A stretch of DNA of 64,000 nucleotides, from the NCBI RefSeq assembly GCF_963677075.1, contig NZ_OY781873.1:3063715-3127714 (forward strand). Reading direction: 5' to 3'. Source of the stretch: an uncultured Sphaerochaeta sp. (lineage in GTDB: Bacteria > Spirochaetota > Spirochaetia > Sphaerochaetales > Sphaerochaetaceae). The notes beneath the pieces are model-generated. The model made no database searches, was not told the DNA's origin, and saw nothing but the letters and a program-made list of their open reading frames with translations. The first letter of the stretch is position 1, and every line of letters begins with the position of its first letter. The position numbers and the translations under genes were made by a program. Of this stretch, positions 17,763 to 26,785 are shown piece after piece.

Positions 17763-18220
17763 CCGAAGAGTCCGGGGAAATTGGTTGCATCATAAGCGGT
17801 TCCTGAAGCTGTGTATCCAAGTAGGCTTTTTTTTGCCAGTTCCAGTATAACGCTTCCATCCCCAGGTGCCGATACAGAATCAAGCATGAACTCAACAGGA
17901 TTTTCCAGATACGTATCAGGAACATCAAACTGGATCAGCCCGACAGAAACCGCTACAGGGTCCAGCGTTTCCTGCAGTGCCTGTATGATCTGCCTGTCGA
18001 TATCCTCAATCTTTATGTTGCTGGTTGCATCATCAGCCTGGGGATCTGCTGGAGTATAGTCGAAGCCTTTGGGAAGAAACTCCTCACCACTGATGACAGC
18101 CTGCTCATTGTTGTCGATGAATCTGAAAACGAAACCAGTGCCAATAATTTTCAGCACATTGCAGAAAATCTTCTCAGAAGAGGGTGCCAAGATCTCTTGC
18201 TTGGTTGAAAGAGTAATCAT
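17759..18220 (-). CDS. DUF1833-like phage tail protein
   Basis: Beta-rich 153-aa protein located between a small minor tail protein and the NlpC/P60 gene. The pattern FIDNNEQAVISGEEFLPKGFDYTP and the later PVAVSVGLIQFDVPD resemble the DUF1833 family of siphovirus tail-tip proteins. Both ends overlap neighbours by 4 bases, showing a tightly coupled tail module. Exact role unknown. Confidence 0.65.
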   Translation of the reverse strand: MITLSTKQEILAPSSEKIFCNVLKIIGTGFVFRFIDNNEQAVISGEEFLPKGFDYTPADPQADDATSNIKIEDIDRQIIQALQETLDPVAVSVGLIQFDVPDTYLENPVEFMLDSVSAPGDGSVILELAKKSLLGYTASGTAYDATNFPGLFG

Positions 18221-18564
18221 AGGTACACCTCCAATTTCAATGATGCTTCATGCTCTCCTGGCTTTACCTGCTTCGATGACCAACTGATGATCTTGGCAGT
18301 CACCTGCTCGTCGGTCACGAAATCATCATATATAAATGCTAGCGAACCATCAGCCAAGTCATCATGATGCCAATTCATGAAAGCCGTGAGCTGTGAATCA
18401 TCAAGCATCAGGGTAGTGGAAAGCTCCATGATCCTGGCAGATCGCAAACGCCGTGTCTTTGCAGGACCGCGCTCAGGTTCGAACTTGAGCAGGTTGTCTT
18501 TCATGTTCATTGCCCATCCGATGTTGGGACCAAGAATTGTCTGTGGCCAGTATTTGTTATCCAT
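18217..18564 (-). CDS. Minor tail protein, 115 aa
   Basis: Small protein with GWAMNMKDNLLKFEPERGPAK and FMNWHHDDLADGSLAF, typical of the lambda gpM/gpL-like position after the tape measure. No enzyme motif. Start overlaps the tape measure stop by 8 bases. Assignment rests on gene order. Confidence 0.65.
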   Translation of the reverse strand: MDNKYWPQTILGPNIGWAMNMKDNLLKFEPERGPAKTRRLRSARIMELSTTLMLDDSQLTAFMNWHHDDLADGSLAFIYDDFVTDEQVTAKIISWSSKQVKPGEHEASLKLEVYL

Positions 18565-21500
18565 GGATTCCTACCTTCTTCACTCCGTACCTATTGCCCA
18601 AGGACCTGTCATACCGACCCTCGGATATCTGCTTGTCAACAGCCTTACCTATGGAGATAAGGTATTCCCTCCCTTGGTCGGTTTCCCGCTCTTCTTGGGT
18701 TACCGCTGCACCTGAATAGTTGTTGATGGTTATTTTCACATTCGAACCTTGTCCGTATGTAGCATCCCCCTTGCGGACACTCTCTGCCATTGGAGCGGGG
18801 AGAATTGTTTCGCCCTGGTGAACAACTGCAAGCATATCCTCCGGTATATTTTCAGCCCCCACTGCAAATGACGGCAATGGTTGGGACTGGATAGCTGCTA
18901 TCTGGAGAGCACCTGTCACCCCTGCAGCAACAGACAGTCCAACACCTGCCCAACCTCCTGGATCAGCCAAGGCTTTGACGATGGCAGACAGCATGGAGAT
19001 TGTCGCAGTGAAAATATTAAGCTCCTTCTCGCGCTTTGCCTGCTCGATCTGGAGCTGTTGCTTCTTCTTGTCCGCCTCGTCCTCTATGCGCTGCTTCTCG
19101 ATCGCCCTAGACTTCTCCTGGGCAAGCTCCATGTCACCAGCCTCAACTGCAGCATCATACTCATCCTGCAGCTTCTCGATGGCACTCTTTTCCTGTAGAC
19201 CCAAGGCAGCAAGCTGGGTTTCTGTTTGTTTGTCAATTGCGTCAATCCTGGCATCAGTCTGTGAAGACAGAAATGCTGAAAACTCGCTGCTCAGATTGCT
19301 AATCGTACCTGATACGGTTGATACCACATCGAGCCAGAAATCCTTTGTCTTCTCTGCTTGGTCCTTCTGTAGTTGCACCTGCTTGTTTGCATAGTAGATG
19401 CCAAGGTCGTCCAGTTCCTTTTGGGTTGCTTCACCCTTATCCACCTTCTCCTGCATGGCTGCAAGCGCTGTATCCCGTTCCTTGTTCAGCAGTTCAAGGC
19501 GGAGCGTATAAGCCTTTTCGTACTCACCTTTCTGTTCCCACTCGGACGCTGCGGTTTTCTTGGAAGTGGCGGCCTGTTCTGACAGCATGTCGGTAACTTT
19601 TTTCGCGTTCTTGGCAAGGATGTCTGCCTTCTTTTTGTCAGCCTCCAAGATCTTCTTGGCATTCTCAGCAAGGGTTTCTGCTTTCTTTTTGTCCGCTTCC
19701 TCAATCGCCTTGTTTTTCTCCAGCTCGATGTCTATTGCTTCGTTCCTATAATAGATCCTGAGGTCACGAAGCTCCTGTTCTGTGGCTTCTCCCTTATCCA
19801 CCTTCTCCTGCATGGCTGCAAGCGCAGTATCCCGTTCCTTGTTCAGCAGTCCAAGGCGGAGCGCATAAGCCTTCTCATACTCACCTTTCTGTTCCCACTC
19901 CGATGCTGCGGCTTTTTTGGAAGTCGCCGCCTGTTCTGACAACATGTCGGCAACTTCTCTCGCATTCTCAGCAAGGGCATCTGCCTTCTCTTGATCAGCT
20001 TCCAATAGCTGTTCATCTGCTTCCTTGTTAATTTGCTGTGTTTCCAAAATGAAGGCTGCATTGAGTGCCTTCAGTTCGTCCCATGCCCCGGCATTTGCCA
20101 TGATGCGTTTGGTCAATTCATCGATGGAAAGAGTAGTAACGTCCTCCTCGGAATTAATAAGGTTTGCATCCAAGGCAAGCTTGCGGATTGCCTCTTCCCT
20201 CTCCGCTTTCAACAGACTGATTCGGATGGAAGCGGCATCTTTGAAATTACCGGCCTCTTCGGCTTGGTCGGCCTTCAATTCCTTGAGCTTGGTTTGCCAA
20301 TCATTAGCTACGAAGATGGCCTGTTTTGTAGCCTCTGTATCAGCTTCGGTTGCATCGGTCTTTGCTGTCATCGCAGAGGCAAGATTGACAATGAGATCAT
20401 ACAATTCTTTGTCAGAATATTTATAGGATTCAATATCAATCAGCCCGTCCCTATAGAGTTGGGCCGTTGCAGCTAGTGCTTCCGTAAGTTCAGCATTTCC
20501 AGTTTCGTATACCTCTTGCCTGTCTTTGAATGTATTTGCAGCGTTTTCCAAATTCTTATCGAGCCGTCCTGAGATTTCTTCCCAGTTCGATGCAAGGACA
20601 GAAAGAGTGTTTCTCAGGGTTTGCTCATAGTCGCTCAGCTGGTCCTTGTCACCAAGGTTCTCCAGCATTTCATCGACAAATGACTTCCCCTTTTTCCCAA
20701 TTTTATAGGCATCCATCTGAGCTTGGGCAAACAACATCTCTTCCTGTGCTTTCCCAATCTCTTTTGAGGTTGATTTATATTTTTTTGCAACTTCAGCAAG
20801 AGCTGTATACGCTTCTGCAGCGGCAGCCTGTTGTCTGATTTCAAGCAGAGTCCGTTCAGCCTGGCTCATGTTTTCTGTATCGCTGGTGAGTTGCTTTGTT
20901 ATCTGACTGTAATCATAGGAGGCTTCAGCCAATTTATCGGTTGCCTCTGCAAGCTGTTCGCTAGGACCCTTCGCTGAGCTAATCAGGACTGTCAAAGCAG
21001 CAATGGAACCAATGGCAATACCGACAGGCCCGGTTACTGTGGTCATCGCCACCCCGAAGGCAAGGGCTGCAGCTGTTGCTGACTGTGCAGCATCCGGCCA
21101 ATCGTTGAACATCTGCATGATATCAAGGCCAAGGTTGAGAAATGCTGTTGCCGTCGGGATCAAAGCATCCCCGAGCTCAGCCTTCAGGTCATCAAGGCGC
21201 TGCTGTGCCCCTTGGGATGAGTTGGCAAAGCTGTCCGATGTCCTTGCTGCATCCCCTACCGTATAGTTGTACTCCTTCCAAAGCTGGACATCCTGGTGCA
21301 ACGCGTTCTTTGATTGGCTGACCACCCCGGATAATACGGCTTCCTGCTTTTCCAGATTGGACATCTGCTCCCAAGTTTTCCCAATAGCCTTGGCATATTC
21401 ACCCTGGTTGATGGTTGCAACCGAGAGCGATACACCGAGCCGTCGGAGAGCTTCGAACTGGAAGGACAATCCTGACTGCATCGCAGCCATCGCCTCTGCA

Positions 21501-21937
21501 ACGGGCACATTGGAGAAACTCGCCAAGTCATTAGTGATACCAACTACAGCCTGGGAATACCTTGCTGCAGATTCTATGGTATCGCCATACCCGGTTCTTA
21601 GGTCCTGCTGGGTTGCAAGAAATTCCTTGGTTGCCGTAATACCCCGATTTGTTGCATCGGCATACTGGCGCACCCATGCATTCGTATCATTCTCGATCCC
21701 GGCAAACACCGTATCGAACTTGTTCTGAAGCTCCTCGACACGGCTTGATGCATCCAGCAGGCTCTTGATCAGGTAACCGGAAATGATGGTAGTGGAGACA
21801 CGCTTGATCCGGTCTCCCATTTTCTCAATCGATATGCCGGTCTTTTCAATCTTCGATCTTGATGTTTCAAGATTCTTGTCCAAGGCCGTACTATCACCAG
21901 TAATCTTATAGATCAACGTACCCAAAAGATTGTCCAT
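18557..21937 (-). CDS. Tail tape measure protein
   Basis: Sets tail length and is ejected during infection. Length 1126 aa predicts a tail of roughly 170 nm by the usual 1.5 A per residue rule. The N-terminus (about 1-260) has the conserved tape-measure region (EFLATQQDLRTGYGDTIES, DAARTSDSFANSSQGAQQRL), followed by a hydrophobic stretch (TATAAALAFGVAMTTVTGPV, about 290-325). The middle is long charged coiled coil with a 120-residue internal duplication, and near the C-terminus there is another hydrophobic region (LADPGGWAGVGLSVAAGVTG). It follows the frameshifted G/GT pair, the standard siphovirus order. Confidence 0.92.
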   Translation of the reverse strand: MDNLLGTLIYKITGDSTALDKNLETSRSKIEKTGISIEKMGDRIKRVSTTIISGYLIKSLLDASSRVEELQNKFDTVFAGIENDTNAWVRQYADATNRGITATKEFLATQQDLRTGYGDTIESAARYSQAVVGITNDLASFSNVPVAEAMAAMQSGLSFQFEALRRLGVSLSVATINQGEYAKAIGKTWEQMSNLEKQEAVLSGVVSQSKNALHQDVQLWKEYNYTVGDAARTSDSFANSSQGAQQRLDDLKAELGDALIPTATAFLNLGLDIMQMFNDWPDAAQSATAAALAFGVAMTTVTGPVGIAIGSIAALTVLISSAKGPSEQLAEATDKLAEASYDYSQITKQLTSDTENMSQAERTLLEIRQQAAAAEAYTALAEVAKKYKSTSKEIGKAQEEMLFAQAQMDAYKIGKKGKSFVDEMLENLGDKDQLSDYEQTLRNTLSVLASNWEEISGRLDKNLENAANTFKDRQEVYETGNAELTEALAATAQLYRDGLIDIESYKYSDKELYDLIVNLASAMTAKTDATEADTEATKQAIFVANDWQTKLKELKADQAEEAGNFKDAASIRISLLKAEREEAIRKLALDANLINSEEDVTTLSIDELTKRIMANAGAWDELKALNAAFILETQQINKEADEQLLEADQEKADALAENAREVADMLSEQAATSKKAAASEWEQKGEYEKAYALRLGLLNKERDTALAAMQEKVDKGEATEQELRDLRIYYRNEAIDIELEKNKAIEEADKKKAETLAENAKKILEADKKKADILAKNAKKVTDMLSEQAATSKKTAASEWEQKGEYEKAYTLRLELLNKERDTALAAMQEKVDKGEATQKELDDLGIYYANKQVQLQKDQAEKTKDFWLDVVSTVSGTISNLSSEFSAFLSSQTDARIDAIDKQTETQLAALGLQEKSAIEKLQDEYDAAVEAGDMELAQEKSRAIEKQRIEDEADKKKQQLQIEQAKREKELNIFTATISMLSAIVKALADPGGWAGVGLSVAAGVTGALQIAAIQSQPLPSFAVGAENIPEDMLAVVHQGETILPAPMAESVRKGDATYGQGSNVKITINNYSGAAVTQEERETDQGREYLISIGKAVDKQISEGRYDRSLGNRYGVKKVGIHG
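19427..19991 (-). repeat. Imperfect direct duplication inside the tape measure gene
   Basis: Bases 19427-19631 and 19787-19991 are near-identical blocks of about 205 bases with a 360-base period (120 codons). Both encode EYEKAY-LRL-LLNKERDTALAAM and KVDKGEAT. In-frame duplication lengthens the tape measure and thereby the tail. Confidence 0.8.
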
Positions 21938-21938
21938 G

Positions 21939-22558
21939 TCAGTTACTCCTGGTCACAACACCATCCTTGATGGCATCTTCAAGACCTGTATTTTTTTTCT
22001 TGCGTCCTTCCCAACATGCTGCATAATCCACAGGCGGTACCAGAGGCGCAAGTTTTGCAATGTCATATAAGTCAAGTTCATTGTAAAAGTAGGCGGGCGT
22101 GATGTATGACCACGTCCGCCCGAATAATGCACAAAGTCGGTCATAGTCCAAATGGCCGTCTACTTTTTTTTTTGCTCCCCTGCATCCTTTGAGAGGCAAG
22201 CTTCGATGAATGAACGGATATCGAATTCATCGGTATTTGACTCCCACCATGCCTTGTCATACTCGTACCCGTTCTTGGTAAGCAACAGAGTGAGGATGTC
22301 CTCATAAGCCTGTTTCTTATCGAGCATGAATTGGTCTACTGCAGCTTCCTGCTCAGCAGCCCTGGCAATCCCTTCAGGGGTTGATACATCGATGGTGGAA
22401 ATCGTTCTCAACATCTCCCCCATCTGCTTGAGATGATTTGCATACATCAGCCTCACTCCCGTGACAACACGGGAGATCCGGAAAGTCTTGTCAGATACCT
22501 TGATCGCTGCAGTCATGCAGTTCTCGCGGCCATTCAAATCATACAGCCGTTCCTTCAT
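21939..22558 (-). CDS. Tail assembly chaperone GT fusion made by -1 frameshift
   Basis: The 132-residue upstream frame (22558 to TAG at 22160) ends in EQKKK at a run of ten A (minus strand, plus-strand T10 at 22164-22173). A -1 slip on this run continues into the second frame as KKKVDGHLDYDRLCALFG and ends at 21939, giving a 206-aa fusion. This is the lambda G/GT arrangement: many G and few GT molecules bind the tape measure during tail assembly. The second frame has no good ribosome site of its own. Position immediately before the tape measure gene supports the call. Confidence 0.8.
22160..22558 (-). CDS. Tail assembly chaperone G
   Basis: Zero-frame product, 132 aa: MKERLYDLNGRENCMTAAIKV, acidic and helical, ending EQKKK. 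It is predicted to coat the tape measure with the GT form. It starts 8 bases after the major tail protein gene. Identification is from gene order and the slippery A10 run at its 3' end. Confidence 0.8.
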   Translation of the reverse strand: MKERLYDLNGRENCMTAAIKVSDKTFRISRVVTGVRLMYANHLKQMGEMLRTISTIDVSTPEGIARAAEQEAAVDQFMLDKKQAYEDILTLLLTKNGYEYDKAWWESNTDEFDIRSFIEACLSKDAGEQKKK

Positions 22559-22566
22559 ACTTCCCC

Positions 22567-23358
22567 CTATTCGACGCCGATCTCATCGATAATGTCGAGC
22601 AGCTGGGAACCACTTGCCCGGCTGGTGTCGAGCTCTCCACTGATGGTCACCGGGATTGAAACAGGTTTGTCTGCATCGGATCCCGGGAAGGAAAGCTTAA
22701 TGCCACTATCCATCAAGGCACTGAACAAGGTGACCTGGAAAAGCTTCCCGTTCTGTGTCTTGCTGAATCTGACAATCTTGGGAGTAATCTCCACCACCGG
22801 GGCACCCATTTCAACCTTCATCGAAGCTGCAGGGGTGTACCCATAGGTGATATCAATCTGTCCAAGCGTCGGAGCGGTAGCTGAGGAGATCATGAGTATC
22901 CCCCACTTTCCTGAGGCATCCATGCCCTGGACATAATCAGTACCCTCAACAAGTACGGTTTCCCCATACTTGACGCTGGTGATGGTCTGCTTTGCTCCGT
23001 TTGAGTTCTGCCCGGAAAGAAGATACAGCTTGCCAAGAGCCCATCCCGAGGCAATTGTATGGACCGCACCGGCTACAGGATCCCCGGCAACAGGGGTAAC
23101 GGTCATCACCCCCCCAGTGAGCTTGTTGATTACGTCCATCCTGATCTGATACAGCTCAGTAGAAGCCTTGGCTGCCATGTTCTTCACATAGTTCACAACC
23201 TTCTCACGCTTCGATCCCTGGACCAGGAGCTTGTCGTAGCTGATTTCCAAATTCGAGTCGGTATCCATCGGGATAACACCGACATCCTCAAGCGCTTCCA
23301 CGCTGCTCCCTACGCTCATTGTACATCCGGCTGGCAGATGTATGCCTGCATAATTCAT
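22567..23358 (-). CDS. Major tail tube protein
   Basis: Predicted hexameric tail tube subunit, 263 aa, beta-rich, acidic N-terminus (MNYAGIHLPAGCTMSVGSSV). It has an inserted Ig-like stretch in the middle (TVTPVAGDPVAGAVHTIASG onward) and ends in GSQLLDIIDEIGVE. Position between the tail terminator-like gene and the G/GT chaperone is diagnostic of siphovirus major tail proteins. Confidence 0.8.
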   Translation of the reverse strand: MNYAGIHLPAGCTMSVGSSVEALEDVGVIPMDTDSNLEISYDKLLVQGSKREKVVNYVKNMAAKASTELYQIRMDVINKLTGGVMTVTPVAGDPVAGAVHTIASGWALGKLYLLSGQNSNGAKQTITSVKYGETVLVEGTDYVQGMDASGKWGILMISSATAPTLGQIDITYGYTPAASMKVEMGAPVVEITPKIVRFSKTQNGKLFQVTLFSALMDSGIKLSFPGSDADKPVSIPVTISGELDTSRASGSQLLDIIDEIGVE

Positions 23359-23738
23359 GCGTCCCTCCTACAGGATAGTTTGATATCGACCGGAACCTTG
23401 AAGCTCCCGTCTTCCATTCTTAAGACCATTGCCCGTTCAGCCAACATTGAGCTGAACGAAGTAGTGCCATATACAAATGCCTTGCCAAAGAGTTCCTTCT
23501 CTACCGCCTCAGCAAGCTCTACCACAGCGAACTCGTTGTCCGAGTAGCAGTCCAACTGCATCCTCGGGCAGGCTGCATCAATCTCCCGGAATCCCCTGGC
23601 ATTGATGTCTTGCAACACCATGAACGGCATAGCAGTTTTCTTGGGCGCCAGCTTCCAGAAAATCCGGCTACCGAACAAGGCCTTCATCTGTTGGTTGTTC
23701 CTGAGCCATCCCAGGAAATCTTTCTCATGCAACATCAT
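23355..23738 (-). CDS. Tail terminator / completion protein-like, 127 aa
   Basis: Size and place (between the HK97 gp10-like gene and the tail tube) match the tail terminator family that ends tail growth. It begins MMLHEKDFLGWLRNNQQMKA and contains RMQLDCYSDNEFAVVELAEA, like DUF3168-type proteins. Both ends overlap neighbours by 4 bases. Confidence 0.65.
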   Translation of the reverse strand: MMLHEKDFLGWLRNNQQMKALFGSRIFWKLAPKKTAMPFMVLQDINARGFREIDAACPRMQLDCYSDNEFAVVELAEAVEKELFGKAFVYGTTSFSSMLAERAMVLRMEDGSFKVPVDIKLSCRRDA

Positions 23739-24130
23739 TCGGCCTCCGCTCTCAAGCGTCGCTTGAATATGCCATCCACTTCTTTCCTGGATGCATCGAA
23801 ACCGGTGCGCATGAATGCTTGTGCCTCAGTGAACCTGGTCCCGTATTCAACATGGGCTGCATACTCGACATTGGTCCCGACTACCGCTTCACCAGCAGCA
23901 GGAGATCCTTGCAAGGTTCCGTCTCCCCCTGCCCTAAGTCCGGAGCCTGTAATGTATCCAATGGATCCACGAAGGCGTCCAGTATCAACCGGGCATCTGG
24001 CAATACATTCACTTTGGACAACAACTGCTGCCTCTACCAGAGCGATGTCACGTTGCTTGAGCACATCAGCCTTAACCTTTTTTGAATTATCGATGAATTT
24101 CACTTTGCTCATGCGTATTCCTTCACCCAA
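23735..24130 (-). CDS. HK97 gp10-like head-tail connector protein
   Basis: Neck component linking capsid and tail. The family pattern is clear: CPVDTGRLRGSIGY, then GTNVEYAAHVEYGT and a C-terminal FMRTGFDASRKEV. Length 131 aa is typical. Overlaps neighbours on both sides. Confidence 0.85.
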   Translation of the reverse strand: MGEGIRMSKVKFIDNSKKVKADVLKQRDIALVEAAVVVQSECIARCPVDTGRLRGSIGYITGSGLRAGGDGTLQGSPAAGEAVVGTNVEYAAHVEYGTRFTEAQAFMRTGFDASRKEVDGIFKRRLRAEAE

Positions 24131-24423
24131 ACCTGAAGATGATGACCTGCCCCTCCTGCATCGATGATCGGAGGTACAATCTCGTAGGTCACCCCGTCTA
24201 TCATGAGTTTGTCGCCAAGCAACAGGACGAACGACTCCATAAAAACCAGATGGGTTACATCGGATCGTATCTTTCCATCTATGTACTCGCGTCCACTTGA
24301 TGCCTGTATCCTGCAGGGAACCTCTCCCACTGTGATGTCATCCCCTACGTTGCCCCAATCCCCCGTTGGTTCAGACTCACGCAGGATGGAAGCTGTCTTG
24401 TTCAGCCTGCTTTCAAAACTCAT
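24109..24423 (-). CDS. Head-tail adaptor protein
   Basis: A 104-aa beta-rich protein beginning MSFESRLNKTASILRESEPT with later VGEVPCRIQASSGREY and LLLGDKLMIDGVTYEIV, which resembles head-closure/adaptor proteins (SPP1 gp16-like fold). Location between the connector and gp10-like genes agrees. It overlaps the next gene by 22 bases. Confidence 0.7.
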   Translation of the reverse strand: MSFESRLNKTASILRESEPTGDWGNVGDDITVGEVPCRIQASSGREYIDGKIRSDVTHLVFMESFVLLLGDKLMIDGVTYEIVPPIIDAGGAGHHLQVWVKEYA

Positions 24424-24761
24424 CGTAGCCTCCCGTATCGCTTGATCTTCTTAACCGTTGATCGGGGATATCCAAATTGCAGATCAGTAGAAAAGGAAGC
24501 AGAGTACCCACCGATCATCTCATAGGACATACCCACATTCCCTCCCAGTGTGATGATCTTGTAGCTGATCATCTCTGCAGCAGTCATCATTGAACCGACT
24601 GGGTAAACTGTATTTCCCTCTGCATCGGTATCGAACGGCTTGTTCCGAATGGAGAGATAATCGGACTCGACAGCGATGATCAGGGCACGAATCTGTCCAT
24701 CGTTCTTGTCAGTGCTGATTCCAGCCAAATCCTTGTATTGTTCAAGTGTGATAATACTCAT
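24420..24761 (-). CDS. Head-tail connector (SPP1 gp15-like) protein
   Basis: Helical 113-aa protein starting MSIITLEQYKDLAGISTDKN with DGQIRALIIAVESDYLSIRN, the pattern of head-tail connector proteins that bind the portal. I chose ATG 24761 over an in-frame start at 24818, because the family motif begins there and the extra 19 residues look unstructured. Confidence 0.7.
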   Translation of the reverse strand: MSIITLEQYKDLAGISTDKNDGQIRALIIAVESDYLSIRNKPFDTDAEGNTVYPVGSMMTAAEMISYKIITLGGNVGMSYEMIGGYSASFSTDLQFGYPRSTVKKIKRYGRLR

Positions 24762-24888
24762 GCCTTGATTGTACGATTTTGGGTGGATATGAAATCCGAC
24801 ACCTAAACGGACATTCAATACCTATTGAATAGTCATTTAAAAACGACCCAGGGTATCCCCCGGGCCGCTTGCATTCGAATCCGCTTAC

Positions 24889-25293
24889 CTAGCGAGGCAG
24901 GTAAACCGGATATACATCAATTGCTCCCACTGCTGCAGCATCGTCACAGGTCACCGTGACACCGGTCCATCTCTTGATGCTCGGAGGAAGCACATAGTCG
25001 ACAATCAGTTCCTTGTCGGCATACTCCTTGGCACCCGTAACCGTAAAGGTATATTTGGCTGCAACCGAGTCGCTTGCCTCACCATCCTTGATGGCAATTG
25101 TCAATACCTTGTCAGCAGCGATGGAGACAGCCCCATGGGCAACCGCCTTGATGCAGATGCCACCACTCTGTCCTCCGGTCCCTGTGTCGATCACAGAACC
25201 GGGCACCCCCGCCCCTGCTCCTGCAAGAGCCACCGCCTTCTGGTACTGTTCGCTATAGACCTTGAGGTCCCCAGCCAGACTCATCTTTGCCAT
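24889..25293 (-). CDS. Capsid-associated protein, Bbp16-like
   Basis: A 134-aa protein directly after the major capsid gene, as expected for a head decoration or cement protein. It has a small-residue-rich N-terminal half (AGAGAGVPGSVIDTGTGGQS) and a C-terminus ending WTGVTVTCDDAAAVGAIDVY, resembling Bbp16-type capsid-associated proteins. Role inferred from position. Confidence 0.65.
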   Translation of the reverse strand: MAKMSLAGDLKVYSEQYQKAVALAGAGAGVPGSVIDTGTGGQSGGICIKAVAHGAVSIAADKVLTIAIKDGEASDSVAAKYTFTVTGAKEYADKELIVDYVLPPSIKRWTGVTVTCDDAAAVGAIDVYPVYLPR

Positions 25294-25305
25294 GTAAGTT
25301 CCTCC

Positions 25306-26220
25306 TTACGCCACTACAATGTTCGAGAACAACCCTTCAGTGCCTTGGTTGTACGAAGTCGTGATCGGTACCTGGTCCCAGGATCCAATAGCCCGGCTGA
25401 AGTCCATGTCCTTCACATTCATGCTCAAGGCATTCCCCTTGATTGCACGGATGTACTTCATGGTCATCGGGTGGGTGATGATCCTTGTGACCCCATCCTC
25501 ACCTGCATGCGCCTTGGCAAGCATATCGTCGATCATGTCGGCGGTAGGCTTATGGGTCGCATCGATGTTGCAGATTGCTCCCACGCACTTGGTGTTGTCC
25601 AGGAGGAAGTCAAGATAACTCTTGAAGTCTGCCCCATAGCAGGTCACCCCGCTGCTGTTCTTGTATGCACCACCTCCGGAAAGCGGAAGCACATCGAACA
25701 TCGCCCCCTGGCCGAACCCATTGGGATCATAAAGCCCACAGAAGTTGTCCTCGGTGAACCTGACCGCCATGATTGCATGTCCTTGGCCACTGCCTCCGGC
25801 ATTCTCAATGTTACCGATCTGGTTTGCATAAGCCAGGAACAGGGCGATGAGTTGCTTCTCAACGCTCATTGCGCTCTTGCGGATGATCAGCGGAGACTTG
25901 TCGGCAAGGTAACTCGCAAAAGGATCGTTGCGTCCATAGAGGTCGGTGAGCTTATCGACCGGCGCTTCCACGTTGAAGCCCAGGATACCAAGGTCCTCGG
26001 TCTCCAGCTTCTTGGAGATGTCGGCGGAAGGAAGGGGTGCATCCATGGCTACGAATGCTGCCTCTCCAATCTCTTCGATCTTCTCATAGGCATGATGCAA
26101 CCCCTTGTTCGTCGGATAGAACTGGGCAATGTCCAGAACCGGGCAGTTGACGGTGATGTCTTCCACCTGTTGTGGCTGTGCGCTTGCATATTGCGCAGAA
26201 ATCTCTTTCAAAGTAGGCAT
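25306..26220 (-). CDS. Major capsid protein
   Basis: Main shell protein, 304 aa. It follows scaffold and minor head genes and has HK97-fold-like features: an N-arm, a central segment AVRFTEDNFCGLYDPNGFGQ and a C-terminal region MTMKYIRAIKGNALSMNVKD with terminal SYNQGTEGLFSNIVVA. It resembles capsid proteins of Bordetella BPP-1/Mu-like phages rather than a protease-processed HK97 shell. Strong ribosome site GGAGG upstream in the short 5-base gap to scaffold. Confidence 0.82.
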   Translation of the reverse strand: MPTLKEISAQYASAQPQQVEDITVNCPVLDIAQFYPTNKGLHHAYEKIEEIGEAAFVAMDAPLPSADISKKLETEDLGILGFNVEAPVDKLTDLYGRNDPFASYLADKSPLIIRKSAMSVEKQLIALFLAYANQIGNIENAGGSGQGHAIMAVRFTEDNFCGLYDPNGFGQGAMFDVLPLSGGGAYKNSSGVTCYGADFKSYLDFLLDNTKCVGAICNIDATHKPTADMIDDMLAKAHAGEDGVTRIITHPMTMKYIRAIKGNALSMNVKDMDFSRAIGSWDQVPITTSYNQGTEGLFSNIVVA

Positions 26221-26224
26221 CTAT

Positions 26225-26785
26225 TTACTTCCTCCCCAAGATTGATTTGAAAAAGGTCTTTGAATCGACCTTTCCATTCGAAGAGCCCCCGGAACCAGGA
26301 GCTCCTGTCTGAGCGACCCCCTTCTTCACTTCGGCTTCGGCCTCAGCCTTGACCTGTGCAACGAGCTTGGCGAGCAAGGCCCCGTTCTTCTCCACCTCTT
26401 CAGCGGTGCCTCCCGATACAAGATCGAGATACTCTTCATCAAGGCCTGCTTTCTGCAGTTGGATGGTTCGGTTCTGCCTGACAAGACTGTCCTGCATATC
26501 CTTCAGTTCTGCCGCCTTGCGCTCATCCTCGGTCATCTTTTGCCGCTCAGCTTCCTTTCGGGCTTTCTCGGCTTCAGCTTCCTTTGCCTTGAGCTCGGCA
26601 AGTTCTTTCTTGGCCTTCTCAAGTTCAGCCTTTTCAGGACTCACTGCATCAGGCTCTTTTTTGGGATCTTCCTTTGGGTCTTCCTTTGGGTCGACCTTCG
26701 GATTCTTCTCTTTAGCGGGATCAGCAGAACCGCCTCCGGCCCCACCGTCATCAGCTGCCAACATCAAACGATAAAATCTTTTCAT
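26225..26785 (-). CDS. Capsid scaffold protein
   Basis: Predicted scaffold, 186 aa. Residues 15-125 are almost entirely K, E, A, D and P with long coiled-coil propensity (KVDPKEDPKEDPKKEP, then EKAELEKAKKELAELKAKEA). Placed directly before the capsid gene. No protease motif is visible. The gene begins just downstream of the 230-bp central intergenic region. Confidence 0.8.
   Translation of the reverse strand: MKRFYRLMLAADDGGAGGGSADPAKEKNPKVDPKEDPKEDPKKEPDAVSPEKAELEKAKKELAELKAKEAEAEKARKEAERQKMTEDERKAAELKDMQDSLVRQNRTIQLQKAGLDEEYLDLVSGGTAEEVEKNGALLAKLVAQVKAEAEAEVKKGVAQTGAPGSGGSSNGKVDSKTFFKSILGRK

Noticed and set aside
25135..26250. Plus-strand open frame of 371 codons
   Set aside because: Antisense to the major capsid gene; no ribosome site or recognisable motif.
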